A stretch of 64,000 nucleotides of DNA from Micromonospora costi. Its GTDB lineage: Bacteria > Actinomycetota > Actinomycetes > Mycobacteriales > Micromonosporaceae. The DNA is taken from positions 773,445-837,444 of the forward strand of contig NZ_RBAN01000004.1 of the NCBI RefSeq assembly GCF_003626655.1, read 5' to 3'. The notes beneath the pieces were generated by a model, which was not told the DNA's origin, searched no databases, and was given only the letters and a program-made list of their open reading frames with translations. How positions within the stretch are numbered: position 1 is the first letter of the stretch; every line of letters starts with the position of its first letter. Position numbers and translations under genes: made by a program. Shown piece by piece: positions 1 to 7,898 of this stretch.

Positions 1-518
1 GCGCCGAACCGGGCCCGCAGCACCGGACCGGCGATGACGTACACGAACAGCAGGAGCACCACGGCGGGCACTGCGCGGCGGACGACGCCGGCGACCGCCG
101 CGCCGAGCAATGTGGTGAGCGTCAGGTACGCGGTCGCGGCCGGCAGCCACGCGGCCCCACCGGCCGGCAGGGAGCTGGTGGCGGCCGTTGCGGCGGCCAC
201 CGGGAGCGTCAGGGCAGCCAGCGCGAGGGCCTTCACGGCCTGCAGTGGCAGGCGCCGGGGCATGGCGAGCAGCGTCGTGCGGATCTGGTCGCCCTCCTGG
301 TACTCGGACACGGCCGCCAGTACGCCGAGCACCAGGAAACCGGCCTGGGTGTACCCGAGCGGGGCCAGGGCCGGGTCATCGCCGAGCGGCTCACCGCGGG
401 ACTCGGCGGCCGCGTACGCGAACGTCAGCAGCAGGTTGGCGGCCCAGGTCAGCAGCGCGGTCCGGCGCAGCGACGGCAGGGTCAGCAGTTTGCGCAGTTC
501 AGCTCGGGCGGTGGTCAT
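1..518 (-). CDS. ABC transporter permease, partial (runs off left edge)
   Basis: This is an open reading frame on the minus strand starting at ATG 518 and still open at base 1, so only about 172 codons are visible. The N-terminus carries the motif RAELRKLL, which is nearly repeated at the start of the neighbouring permease (515-1264). It is followed by several hydrophobic segments and a conserved-looking SEYQEGDQIRTTLLAMP stretch, like the SEYTSTGKDAPG segment of the neighbour. It is therefore a paralogous ABC-2-type membrane subunit. Its ATG overlaps the TGA of the upstream permease by four bases, so it is the third gene of the ATPase-permease-permease operon. The C-terminus is not visible. 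Confidence 0.8.
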   Translation of the reverse strand, partial: MTTARAELRKLLTLPSLRRTALLTWAANLLLTFAYAAAESRGEPLGDDPALAPLGYTQAGFLVLGVLAAVSEYQEGDQIRTTLLAMPRRLPLQAVKALALAALTLPVAAATAATSSLPAGGAAWLPAATAYLTLTTLLGAAVAGVVRRAVPAVVLLLFVYVIAGPVLRARFG

Positions 519-1264
519 ACGTCCCGCCGCTGGAACAGGACGGCGCCGACCGCCAGTAACGCCACGACCCAGGCCGTCATCACCAGTCCGGCGGTCACCG
601 GGGCGATCGCGACGGGGAAGTCCGCGCCGCGGATGAACATCCGCGCGCCGACGATGTCCGGCAGGTACGCGGCGAGGTCGGTGACCTTCGTCAGCAGGTA
701 CGACACGGAGACGACGGAGCTGTTGATGATCAGCAGCGTCAGCGGCACGATGCCGTTGCGGGTGATCAGCGCGATCGCGTACGCCAGCAGTGCGGTCAGC
801 GTCCAGTAGAGGACGGCGGCGGCGACCCGCGTGAGCGCCGGTGCCGGCACGTGTTCGCCGTGCAGCACCTGGGTGAGGGTGAGCGTGACGACCGCGGTGA
901 CCGACGCCTGCGCCGCGACGACCAGCACGAGCGCGGTGGTCTTCGCCGCGAGCAGACGCAGCCTGTCGGGCACGGCGGTGAGCGTCGCGGTGAGTTGGCG
1001 GGCGCCCGGGGCGTCCTTACCCGTGGACGTGTATTCGCTGCTCACCACGATCACGCCGAGGACCATCGGACCGATCAGGCCGATCCCCAGGTCGCGTAGG
1101 CCCAGGTCGGACGTGTCGGTGAGGGTGCCGGCGGCGATGGCACGGCGGGTGTACGGCGCGTTGAGCAGGACGACCACGGGCGCGAGGAGCGTGCCCAGCA
1201 CCAGGCCGACCCAGGCGGTGGGCAGGCCGAGCAGCTTGCGGAGTTCGGCGCGGACCAGGCTCAC
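515..1264 (-). CDS. ABC-2 type transporter permease
   Basis: This 249-residue membrane protein starts at GTG 1264, which overlaps the TGA of the ATPase gene by four bases (GTGA). A second GTG lies one codon upstream. The product begins VSLVRAELRKLLGLPTAWVG and has about six hydrophobic segments, the usual topology of ABC-2/DrrB-like permeases of 240-260 residues. With the ATPase next to it, it should form an exporter in the cytoplasmic membrane. The substrate cannot be read from the sequence. Position opposite a two-component system suggests regulation by cell-envelope or drug stress, as known for BceAB-like and DrrAB-like modules; this is inference. Confidence 0.85.
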   Translation of the reverse strand: MSLVRAELRKLLGLPTAWVGLVLGTLLAPVVVLLNAPYTRRAIAAGTLTDTSDLGLRDLGIGLIGPMVLGVIVVSSEYTSTGKDAPGARQLTATLTAVPDRLRLLAAKTTALVLVVAAQASVTAVVTLTLTQVLHGEHVPAPALTRVAAAVLYWTLTALLAYAIALITRNGIVPLTLLIINSSVVSVSYLLTKVTDLAAYLPDIVGARMFIRGADFPVAIAPVTAGLVMTAWVVALLAVGAVLFQRRDV

Positions 1265-1974
1265 CACGGGCCACCCGCCTCGGTGGCGGTCAGCGCGAGG
1301 AAGGCGTCCTCCAGGGTGCGATGGTCGCCGGTGACCTCGGCGAGGTCGCCGTGGATCACGATCCGGCCCTTGTCGATCACGATGACGTCGTCGGCGATCT
1401 CGGCCAGCTCGCCCATCAGGTGGCTGGAGAGCAGGACGGTACGTCCCTGCGCGGCGCTGTCCCGGAGGAACTCGCGCATCCAGCGGATTCCGGCCGGGTC
1501 CAGGCCGTTGACCGGTTCGTCCAGAACCAGGACCTCGGGGTCGCCGAGCAGCGCGGTGGCGAGCCCGAGCCGGCGGCTCATGCCGAGGGAGAAGCGGCCG
1601 GCGCGCTTCCGTGCGTGGCCGGTCAGGCCCACGACCTCCAGGACCTCGTCGGCGCGGGAGTCGGGCAGGCCGTTGCTGGCGGCCACCCAGCGCAGGTGGG
1701 CGCGGGCCGTGCGGGCCCGGTGCGCGCCGCTGCCGTCGAGCAGCGCGCCGACCGTCGTGAGCGGACGGTCCAGTTTCGGGTACGGGCGGCCGCAGATCAG
1801 CGCGGTCCCGCTCTGCGAACGATCCAGGCCGAGCAGGATGCGTAGCGTCGAGGTCTTGCCGGCCCCGTTGGGCCCGAGGAAGCCGGTGACCCGGCCGGGT
1901 CGGGCTTCGAAGCTGACGTCGTACAGGATCTGGGTCCTGCCCTTGGTCTTGCTGACGCGATCGATCGTGATCAT
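1261..1974 (-). CDS. ABC transporter ATP-binding protein
   Basis: The 237-residue product has all nucleotide-binding motifs: Walker A GPNGAGKTST near residue 36, an ABC signature variant FSLGMSRRL, Walker B VLVLDEPVNGLD and the switch histidine in SSHLM. It belongs to the CcmA/DrrA-like group but lacks the extra C-terminal domain of about 60 residues found in DrrA. It energises the two permeases encoded immediately downstream with four-base overlaps. The gene starts at ATG 1974, 110 bases from the divergent histidine kinase gene. A palindrome at 2053-2072 in that gap could control both directions. Confidence 0.93.
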   Translation of the reverse strand: MITIDRVSKTKGRTQILYDVSFEARPGRVTGFLGPNGAGKTSTLRILLGLDRSQSGTALICGRPYPKLDRPLTTVGALLDGSGAHRARTARAHLRWVAASNGLPDSRADEVLEVVGLTGHARKRAGRFSLGMSRRLGLATALLGDPEVLVLDEPVNGLDPAGIRWMREFLRDSAAQGRTVLLSSHLMGELAEIADDVIVIDKGRIVIHGDLAEVTGDHRTLEDAFLALTATEAGGPW

Positions 1975-2052
1975 GCGCCTGAGTCAACCGGCATCCGGGC
2001 CCGCGCACATCGGACCGCTCTCGGATCCCGACGGCCGCGTCGGCCCGTGGGC

Positions 2053-2072
2053 TCTCAGACCCTGGTCTGAGA
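2053..2072. promoter_or_regulatory. Perfect 9-bp inverted repeat between ABC operon and two-component genes
   Basis: TCTCAGACC and GGTCTGAGA flank a two-base CT spacer, so all 18 arm bases pair. The site lies in the 110-bp divergent gap, 13 bases before the kinase GTG and 79 bases from the ATPase ATG. LuxR/NarL-type response regulators bind dyads of this size, so the adjacent regulator (2930-3595) is the natural candidate. That link is inference. Confidence 0.6.
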
Positions 2073-2084
2073 ACTACAGTCGGC

Positions 2085-2933
2085 GTGGTGAACGCCCATC
2101 CGCGCCCCGCTCTGCGGTCCAGGGCCGTGCCGGTGGTCGCCGTGGTGATCAGCGTGCTGACGATGGCCATGTGTACGGTCGGCGCGCAGGGCCCGCTCGC
2201 GGTCGTCCTGCCGCCGCTGATCGTCGGCGGCGCCGTCACTGCCGCGGTATGGGCGGTACGCCGGTCACGCGCCGACCGGGCGGCCTACGAGTCGCGGCTG
2301 ACCGCCTGGGCCGCGTCCGAGGCGGTGCTCGCCGAGCGGTTGCGGATCGCCCGCGACCTGCACGACATCGTCTCGCACGGCCTGGGGCTGATCACCGTCC
2401 GCGCGGCGGCCACCCGGCACCTGCCCAAGCCCGCCGAGGTGGCGGTGGCGCTCACCGACATCGAGGACGCGAGCCGGCACGCGACGGCCGAGCTACGCCG
2501 CATGCTCACGGTCCTGCGGGAGCCATCGGCCGCCGGCCGCCGCGCGCCGGTGGACAGCCTCGAGGATCTGCCCGGCATCGTGCACGGGGCGTCGCTCGTC
2601 GGGCTCCGGGCACGGCTGACGGTCGCGCCACTCGGCGCGGTGTCACAGGGCGTACAGGTCGCCGTCTGCAAGACCGTGCGGGAGGCGCTCAGCAACGCGG
2701 CGCGGTACGCCGGGCCGACGGACGTGGGGGTGCGGGTGGACCGGGACGGGACGTACGTGGTGGTCACGGTGGCCGACACCGGCCCGGTCGACGGGTGGCG
2801 GGCCTCGCCGGGCGCCGGTCACGGGCTGGCCGGGTTGCGGGAGCGGATCGGCAGCCTCGGCGGCACGCTGTCGGCCGAGCCCGTCGACGGAGGCTTCCGT
2901 GTCACCGCGCGGATCCGGGACGAGGCGGCGTGA
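2085..2933 (+). CDS. Sensor histidine kinase (HisKA_3 family)
   Basis: This 282-residue kinase starts at GTG 2085, with an alternative GTG one codon later. Two membrane segments occupy roughly residues 13-55. The HisKA_3 dimerisation box ARDLHDIVSHGLG follows, with the phosphoacceptor His at residue 93, then a HATPase_c domain with VREALSNAARYAG (N box) and GAGHGLAGLRERI (G box). It lacks a large extracellular sensor, as in intramembrane-sensing kinases that monitor ABC exporters or envelope stress. Its stop overlaps the start of the response regulator gene by four bases (GTGA), so the pair is co-translated. Confidence 0.93.
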   Translation: MVNAHPRPALRSRAVPVVAVVISVLTMAMCTVGAQGPLAVVLPPLIVGGAVTAAVWAVRRSRADRAAYESRLTAWAASEAVLAERLRIARDLHDIVSHGLGLITVRAAATRHLPKPAEVAVALTDIEDASRHATAELRRMLTVLREPSAAGRRAPVDSLEDLPGIVHGASLVGLRARLTVAPLGAVSQGVQVAVCKTVREALSNAARYAGPTDVGVRVDRDGTYVVVTVADTGPVDGWRASPGAGHGLAGLRERIGSLGGTLSAEPVDGGFRVTARIRDEAA

Positions 2934-3595
2934 GCGGGATCCGGGTGCTCCTGGTGGACGACCAGGCGCTGCTCCGACGCAGCCTCGCCATGATCATCGA
3001 GAACGAGCCGGACCTGGATGTCGTCGGCGAGGCCGGCGACGGTGCGCACGCCGTGGCCTGCGCCCGGACGAGCCGCCCCGACGTCATCCTGATGGACGTC
3101 CGGATGCCGCACCTCGACGGCCTCGTCGCCACCCGGCGCATCTGCGCCGACCCGGCGCTGTCCAGTGCCCGCGTCCTGGTCCTGAGCATGTTCGAGCTCG
3201 ACGAGTACGTCTACGAGGCGCTGCACGCGGGCGCATCCGGTTTCCTGCTCAAGGACGCCCGCCCCGACGAGCTGATCGACGCGATCCGCCGCACCCACCG
3301 TGGTGAATCGCTGTTCGCGCCGTCGATCCTCACCCGGCTCGTCGCCCACTACGTCACGGCGCCCCGACCGGACCGGCCGACGCCCGCACTGCGAGGGCTG
3401 ACCGGCCGTGAGGTCGAGGTGCTCACGCTGATCGGCGGCGGCCTGTCGAACGACGAGATCGCGACCGCCCTGGTGATCTCGGTGAAGACGGTGAAGACGC
3501 ACATCACGCACCTGATGGCGAAACTGGCCGTCCGGGACCGGGCACAGCTCGTGATCGCCGCGTTCGACGCGGGGCTGGTACGGCCACGCCGCTGA
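2930..3595 (+). CDS. Response regulator, NarL/LuxR type
   Basis: The 221-residue product starts at GTG 2930, overlapping the kinase stop. The receiver domain has the acidic pair in VLLVDDQ, phosphoacceptor Asp56 in VILMDVRMPHLDG and a conserved Lys in FLLKDARP. The C-terminal LuxR helix-turn-helix begins LTGREVEVLTLIGGGLSNDEIA and contains the recognition segment ISVKTVKTHITHLMAKL. It is the cognate partner of the kinase encoded immediately upstream. A likely target is the divergent ABC exporter operon through the palindrome at 2053-2072, although no binding evidence exists here. Confidence 0.95.
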   Translation: MSGIRVLLVDDQALLRRSLAMIIENEPDLDVVGEAGDGAHAVACARTSRPDVILMDVRMPHLDGLVATRRICADPALSSARVLVLSMFELDEYVYEALHAGASGFLLKDARPDELIDAIRRTHRGESLFAPSILTRLVAHYVTAPRPDRPTPALRGLTGREVEVLTLIGGGLSNDEIATALVISVKTVKTHITHLMAKLAVRDRAQLVIAAFDAGLVRPRR

Positions 3596-3671
3596 TCCCG
3601 ATCCGTAGCGGCGACGGGACCGATCCGCCGGGGCGTCGCCGCCCTCTGCGGTCGACGAGAGCGTTCCTGGG

Positions 3672-4868
3672 TCATCGGATCGCCGGGCGGACGCGGGGCG
3701 CGACCAATCGCCGGAGCGGCAGGGCGATGAGCAGTGCGACCGCGACCAGGACGGCGCTGACCCGGACCGGGCCGAGGTCGCCGGCAGTTGCCCCGAGGGT
3801 CGCCGCGCCGACGACGGGGCCGCCGGCAGCACCGATGTTGAGCGCCGCGGTCGCATACGACCCGCCCATGGTGGGAGCCCCCGCCGCCTCGTAGAGCACC
3901 CTGGCGATCAGGGTGCTGCCCAGCGCGAAGGACAATGCTCCCTGCACGAAGACGAGGAGCAGGAACGCCACCGGCTGGGCAGCCAGGGCCGCCAACGCGA
4001 CCCAGCCGAGCAGCAGCAACGGTCCTCCGGCCGCGATCACGATGCCGGGACGCTGATCGGAGAGCCGTCCCGCGAGGGTGACGCCGACGAAGGACCCGAC
4101 GCCGAAGAGCACCAGGACGACCGGCACCCACAGCTCGTCCAGGCCCACGGTGTCCGTCACGATCGGCGCCAGGAAGGTGAACGTGGCGAAGGTGGCGGCG
4201 TTGACCAGGGCGCCGAGCAGCATGACCAGGACCAGCCTGGGCTTCGCGAGCTGGGCGATCTCGCCGCGGAGAGACGAGCCGACCGGAGCGTTCTCAGGGA
4301 TCCTTCCGGGAATTCCCTTCACGACGCCGAAGGCGGCGGGCAGGCAGAGCAGCGCGATCGCCCAGAAGGTTGCCCGCCAGCTCAGCACCGTGCCGAGCAC
4401 GGCGCCGCCCGGAACTCCCGCGATGGTGGCCACCGTCGTACCCGAGAGCAGCACCGCCAGCGCGCGCCCCTTCCGATCAGACGCGACGAGCGTGGCCGCG
4501 GTGGTCAACGCCACGGCCAGGAAGCCCGCGTTGGCCAGGGCGGCGATCACCCGGGTGACGAGCAGAACCGTGAAACTCGCCGTGAGGGCGCCCACGACGT
4601 GGGTCACGGCGAAGGCCAGCACGAAGCACAGAAGGCTGGTCCGGGCCGGCCAGCGGCGCGCAAGCGCCGCCATCAGCGGCGCGCCGACGATCATCCCGAC
4701 CGCGAACGCCGAGGTCAGGAGCCCGGCGGCCCCGATCGACACGTCGAGGCCCGCAGCGATGTCCGGCACCAGGCCGGCGAGCATGAACTCCGAGGTGCCC
4801 ATGGCGAAAACCGCCACGGCAAGCAGATAGAGCGGCAGAGGCATCAGGAACTCCGAGGTGACAGACAA
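3672..4868 (-). CDS. MFS efflux transporter (Cmx/CmlR-like DHA1 family)
   Basis: This 398-residue protein has about 12 membrane helices and the N-terminal pattern LYLLAVAVFAMGTSEFMLAGL, typical of DHA1 drug:H+ antiporters, including the actinomycete chloramphenicol exporters Cmx and CmlR. A motif-A-like loop, ALARRWPARTSLL, sits between helices 2 and 3. Start is at ATG 4868; an internal ATG at 4844 (MPLPLYLLAV) is an equally good start, nearer the first helix. The gene stands alone, convergent with the response regulator gene. Chloramphenicol as substrate is suggested by family resemblance only. Confidence 0.85.
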   Translation of the reverse strand: MSVTSEFLMPLPLYLLAVAVFAMGTSEFMLAGLVPDIAAGLDVSIGAAGLLTSAFAVGMIVGAPLMAALARRWPARTSLLCFVLAFAVTHVVGALTASFTVLLVTRVIAALANAGFLAVALTTAATLVASDRKGRALAVLLSGTTVATIAGVPGGAVLGTVLSWRATFWAIALLCLPAAFGVVKGIPGRIPENAPVGSSLRGEIAQLAKPRLVLVMLLGALVNAATFATFTFLAPIVTDTVGLDELWVPVVLVLFGVGSFVGVTLAGRLSDQRPGIVIAAGGPLLLLGWVALAALAAQPVAFLLLVFVQGALSFALGSTLIARVLYEAAGAPTMGGSYATAALNIGAAGGPVVGAATLGATAGDLGPVRVSAVLVAVALLIALPLRRLVAPRVRPAIR

Positions 4869-5214
4869 CGAGAGGAAGACGTCTCGTCACCGCGGCCAGC
4901 GCCCCGAGGGTGCGCGCGACTGTCCCGTCCGATGCAGAAGAGACTGCGAAGAAGCGGACCGGAAACTCAGCGGTTCAGGGGGCTGACGGCGTGACCGAAA
5001 GCCCCCACCGTGGATGCCTCAGGGCTCGACATGACGCCGACACTACTCAGACCCTCCGGTCATCCCGCAACCGAGTTCCGTTCGCGTCGGCGACGTCGCG
5101 TCCCACCACGACGCCCCGGGGCCGTTCACGCTCCGCACCTGCCGCCGGTCGACCGGTAGAGTCGCGGCGGCCGGACGGCGAGCGAGGACCGGCCAGTCGG
5201 CCGAGGGAGAGAAC
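4869..5214. other. 346-bp intergenic region, no gene recognised
   Basis: This gap lies between divergently transcribed efflux and DUF389 genes and must hold both promoters. Reading frames here look like shadows without family features or good ribosome sites, and I see no convincing dyad. Confidence 0.4.
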
Positions 5215-6162
5215 GTGCTGCACCTGAGGGTGATCGCGACGCCGGATCAGTCGGCGGCTGTCACCGATCTGCTGGCCGCCGAACGCGGCGTGACGCATCT
5301 GGTGGTGCTTCCGGGCGCTGCCCGTCAGCCCGCGGGTGACCTCATCACCTGCGACGTGGTGCGGGAGAGCGCTGACGGCGTTTTGCAGGGCCTGCGACGG
5401 CTGGGCGTGGAGGCGCAGGGCGGCATCGCGGCCGACGACGTCGAGCTGGCCATCTCGGTGGCCGCCGACCGCGCGGCGCGGGAGGCGCCCGGCAGCGGCG
5501 TCGACGCGGTGGTCTGGGACGAGATGGCCGCGAAGACCGGGGAGCAGACCGAACTGAGCGGCACCTACCTGGTCCTGATCATCGTGGCCACCATGATCGC
5601 CGGGATCGGTGTGCTGCTCGACCAGCCGATCCTCATCGTCGGCGCGATGGTGGTCGGCCCCGAGTTCGGGCCGCTCGCGGCGATCTGCGTGGGGCTCCTG
5701 CGCCGGCGGTTCGACACCGTGTGGCGGTCGCTTCAGGCCCTCGTGGTGGGTTTCCTCGCCGCCATGGTGGCCACGGTGCTGAGCACCTGGGCGCTGACCG
5801 CCGTGGGCCTGGTCGACCGGGAGATGCTGCTGGCCGACCGTCCGCTGACCAGTTTCATCTGGCGCCCGGACGCGCTCTCCTGGGTCGTCGGGCTGCTGGC
5901 CGGGGTCGCCGGCATGCTCTCGCTCACCTCGAAGAAGTCCGGCAGCCTCGTCGGGGTGCTCATCTCGGTCACGACGGTGCCGGCCGCCGCGAACGTCGCG
6001 GTCGCCGGGGCGTACGGCGTCTGGGACGAGGCGGGCGGCTCCGCGATCCAACTGGTCATCAACGTGTCCGCGATCGTGCTGGCCGGGCTGCTCACCCTGG
6101 CCGCGCAGCAGCTCTGGTGGTGGAACGTGGCGCGTCGCTCCCGACGGCGGGTCGCCGCGTGA
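5215..6162 (+). CDS. DUF389 domain integral membrane protein
   Basis: The 315-residue product has an N-terminal soluble domain (residues 1-100, starting LHLRVIATPDQSAAVTDLL). Then come about six hydrophobic helices with the family-typical stretch DQPILIVGAMVVGPEFGPLAAI and the small-residue segment SVTTVPAAANVAVAGAYG. This architecture is that of DUF389 (TIGR00341) proteins, conserved membrane proteins of unknown transport role that are widespread in actinobacteria. It starts at GTG 5215, preceded by GAGGGAGAGAAC as ribosome site. The C-terminus is Arg-rich. No partner gene is adjacent, so function remains open. Confidence 0.85.
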   Translation: MLHLRVIATPDQSAAVTDLLAAERGVTHLVVLPGAARQPAGDLITCDVVRESADGVLQGLRRLGVEAQGGIAADDVELAISVAADRAAREAPGSGVDAVVWDEMAAKTGEQTELSGTYLVLIIVATMIAGIGVLLDQPILIVGAMVVGPEFGPLAAICVGLLRRRFDTVWRSLQALVVGFLAAMVATVLSTWALTAVGLVDREMLLADRPLTSFIWRPDALSWVVGLLAGVAGMLSLTSKKSGSLVGVLISVTTVPAAANVAVAGAYGVWDEAGGSAIQLVINVSAIVLAGLLTLAAQQLWWWNVARRSRRRVAA

Positions 6163-6245
6163 CAAGCGACAGGGTCCCCTCGGCCGCTGCCCGGGTCGCC
6201 TCAGCATGACCCGTCAACGCAATCGATCTACCGCCACAGGCCGCT

Positions 6246-7013
6246 CTACCCGGTGAAGTACGCCGCGCTCTCCGCGTCCGCCGGGTAGTAGGACTCGATC
6301 GCGATCTCGTCGACCGTGATGTCCATCGGAGTGCCGAACGTGGTGATGGTCGAGAACAGCCGTAGCTCTCGTCCGTCCACGCGAAGGATCATGGGGATCA
6401 CGACGTCCGCGTCGATCCGCGGGCGCGACGCCTCGTCGGGTTCGGGCGCCAACAGTTCGTCGTAGAGCGCGGCGAGTTCGGGGTCGGGAGCGCTGGCGAG
6501 CTGGCGTGAGATCCGGCTGCGGAACACCGCGCGCACATCGGCGAGGTTGACCACGATGCGAGCGAACCCGCGCGGGTCCAGTCCCAGCCGCACCAGGTTG
6601 ACGGGCGGTCGCAGCAGGTCGGGATCCGCCTGTGCGAAGAACGGGTCGACGGCGCGGTTGGTCATCACGATGTTCCACCGGCAGTCGAAGACCACTGCCG
6701 GATACGGCTCGTGTGCGCGGAGGACCCTGCGGACCGCGTCGTGGACGGCCGACATGGTGCGGTCGTCGAGCGGACGCTCGGCGTACCGGGGCGCGAAGCC
6801 TCCGGCGAGCAGGAGCCGGTTGCGATCACGTAGCGGCACGTGGAGTTGATCCGCGAGTCGGAGGATCATCTCGGCGCTCGGCTTGGACTTACCCGTCTCG
6901 ACGAGGCTGACGTGACGGGCGGAGACGTCCGCCGCGATCGAAAGATCCAGTTGGCTGAGGCCGCGCCGGTGTCGCCACCGCCGCAACTGCTCTCCGACCG
7001 TGTGCACGATCAT
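6246..7013 (-). CDS. XRE-family regulator with MmyB-like ligand-binding domain
   Basis: The 255-residue protein has an N-terminal helix-turn-helix (residues 5-60; LRRWRHRRGLSQLDLSIAAD, then SARHVSLVETGKSKPS). A C-terminal MmyB-like PAS-fold domain follows, with the hallmark VVFDCRWNIVMTNRAVDPFF. Members of this family are common in actinomycetes, bind small hydrophobic ligands and usually control a divergently transcribed neighbour. Here that neighbour is the SnoaL-like gene at about 7094-7513. A palindrome covering the start codon (7012-7029) would suit autorepression. The effector is not predictable. Confidence 0.92.
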   Translation of the reverse strand: MIVHTVGEQLRRWRHRRGLSQLDLSIAADVSARHVSLVETGKSKPSAEMILRLADQLHVPLRDRNRLLLAGGFAPRYAERPLDDRTMSAVHDAVRRVLRAHEPYPAVVFDCRWNIVMTNRAVDPFFAQADPDLLRPPVNLVRLGLDPRGFARIVVNLADVRAVFRSRISRQLASAPDPELAALYDELLAPEPDEASRPRIDADVVIPMILRVDGRELRLFSTITTFGTPMDITVDEIAIESYYPADAESAAYFTG

Positions 7014-7029
7014 GAAGCGTACGCATCAT
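7012..7029. promoter_or_regulatory. Imperfect palindrome over the XRE start codon
   Basis: ATGA-A-GCGT and ACGC-A-TCAT form an 18-base dyad with a single central-arm mismatch (A/A). The core GCGTACGC is a perfect 8-bp palindrome. It overlaps the ATG of the XRE gene and lies just upstream of the plausible starts of the divergent SnoaL-like gene, as expected for an autoregulatory operator. Confidence 0.5.
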
Positions 7030-7093
7030 GGGGGCGGACGCCATGACATCCGAGTTCATCGACAGTCGGGGCGGTCGCGGAGACACTGCGTCG

Positions 7094-7513
7094 GTGACTA
7101 CCGAGAACAAGAGCATCGTCCAACAGGCGCTGGCAGGGCTGATCGCGACGGGTGACGTCGACGCGCTCGCCCAGTTCCTGAGTGACGACTTCGTCCACCA
7201 CAGGCCGGGTTCGACGACATCGACCAAGGGAGAATGGCTCGCCGCCGTTCGCGCCGCGCTGGTGCCGCTCGTCGGCATGCAGGTCGAGATCCACCAGGTG
7301 CTGGCCGACGGTGACCACGTCGTGGTGTATTCGCGGCGCTGGCTTCCCGACGGACCGGAGATCGCGGTCGTCGACATCTGGCGGATCGACGACGGGCTGA
7401 TCGCCGAGGGATGGGAGATCATCGAGCCGACGGCCCAGGTGGCCGCCAATCTGACGTGGTGGAAGGCGCGCAGCGCTGACTTACGCGCACCTATGTCGCT
7501 ACGGCGCCGGTAG
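7094..7513 (+). CDS. SnoaL-like/NTF2-fold protein
   Basis: The core begins TENKSIVQQALAGLIATGDVDAL and continues FLSDDFVHHRPG, the pattern of SnoaL-like polyketide-cyclase/ester-hydrolase folds. Family members of 120-140 residues form cone-shaped barrels that bind small hydrophobic molecules. I chose GTG 7094 (139 residues) because the fold starts there and upstream codons overlap the XRE operator. ATG 7043 (156 residues) and ATG 7028 (161) are in frame and possible. The gene is divergent from the MmyB-type XRE regulator and is probably its target. The reaction, if any, is unknown. Confidence 0.8.
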   Translation: MTTENKSIVQQALAGLIATGDVDALAQFLSDDFVHHRPGSTTSTKGEWLAAVRAALVPLVGMQVEIHQVLADGDHVVVYSRRWLPDGPEIAVVDIWRIDDGLIAEGWEIIEPTAQVAANLTWWKARSADLRAPMSLRRR

Positions 7514-7898
7514 TGGTGGCTCCGGTGGTCCCTTCCTGAAACCGACCCTGGCTTCCGTAGCAGCCGCGCAGCCTCGCTTCTCGCCATCAGCTCGCCAGCT
7601 CCCACCAGCCCTGTCCGCTTTCCGGGATTTGTACCACATTGTGGGCATCGTCGATGCTGCTGCCGCCGCACCCAGCCGAACGAGGGCATCCGTTGATGAC
7701 GTGATGGCGAGCGGCAGGAGGCTCCGGCCGCGGGTCGAGGAGTGGAAGTTCGGACTCTCCGGTTTTCGAGCATTCGAACGAACGGTGACGGCGAGATGGC
7801 CCTGCAGACCTTGACGCGTGCGCGTCCGTGCGGGTGGATAGGGCTTACACACCCTGGTGGCCAGCCGCTGCCGTGGCAGTCCAATGGAGAGGATCCAC
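7514..7898. other. 385-bp region without a recognised gene
   Basis: The stretch upstream of the secreted M1 peptidase is slightly less GC-rich around 7620-7650 and holds only short, unconvincing frames (for example 7629-7814, plus). The ribosome site GGAGAGGA at 7886-7893 belongs to the peptidase gene. No promoter-quality dyad was found. Confidence 0.4.

Noticed and set aside
515..2239. 574-residue minus-strand frame covering permease and ATPase region
   Set aside because: Only its last 249 residues are the real permease. The first half is an Arg/Pro-rich shadow of the ATPase gene in another frame.
1283..3595. 770-residue plus-strand frame
   Set aside because: It is antisense to the ATPase, then out of frame with the kinase; only the last 221 residues (response regulator from GTG 2930) have family features.
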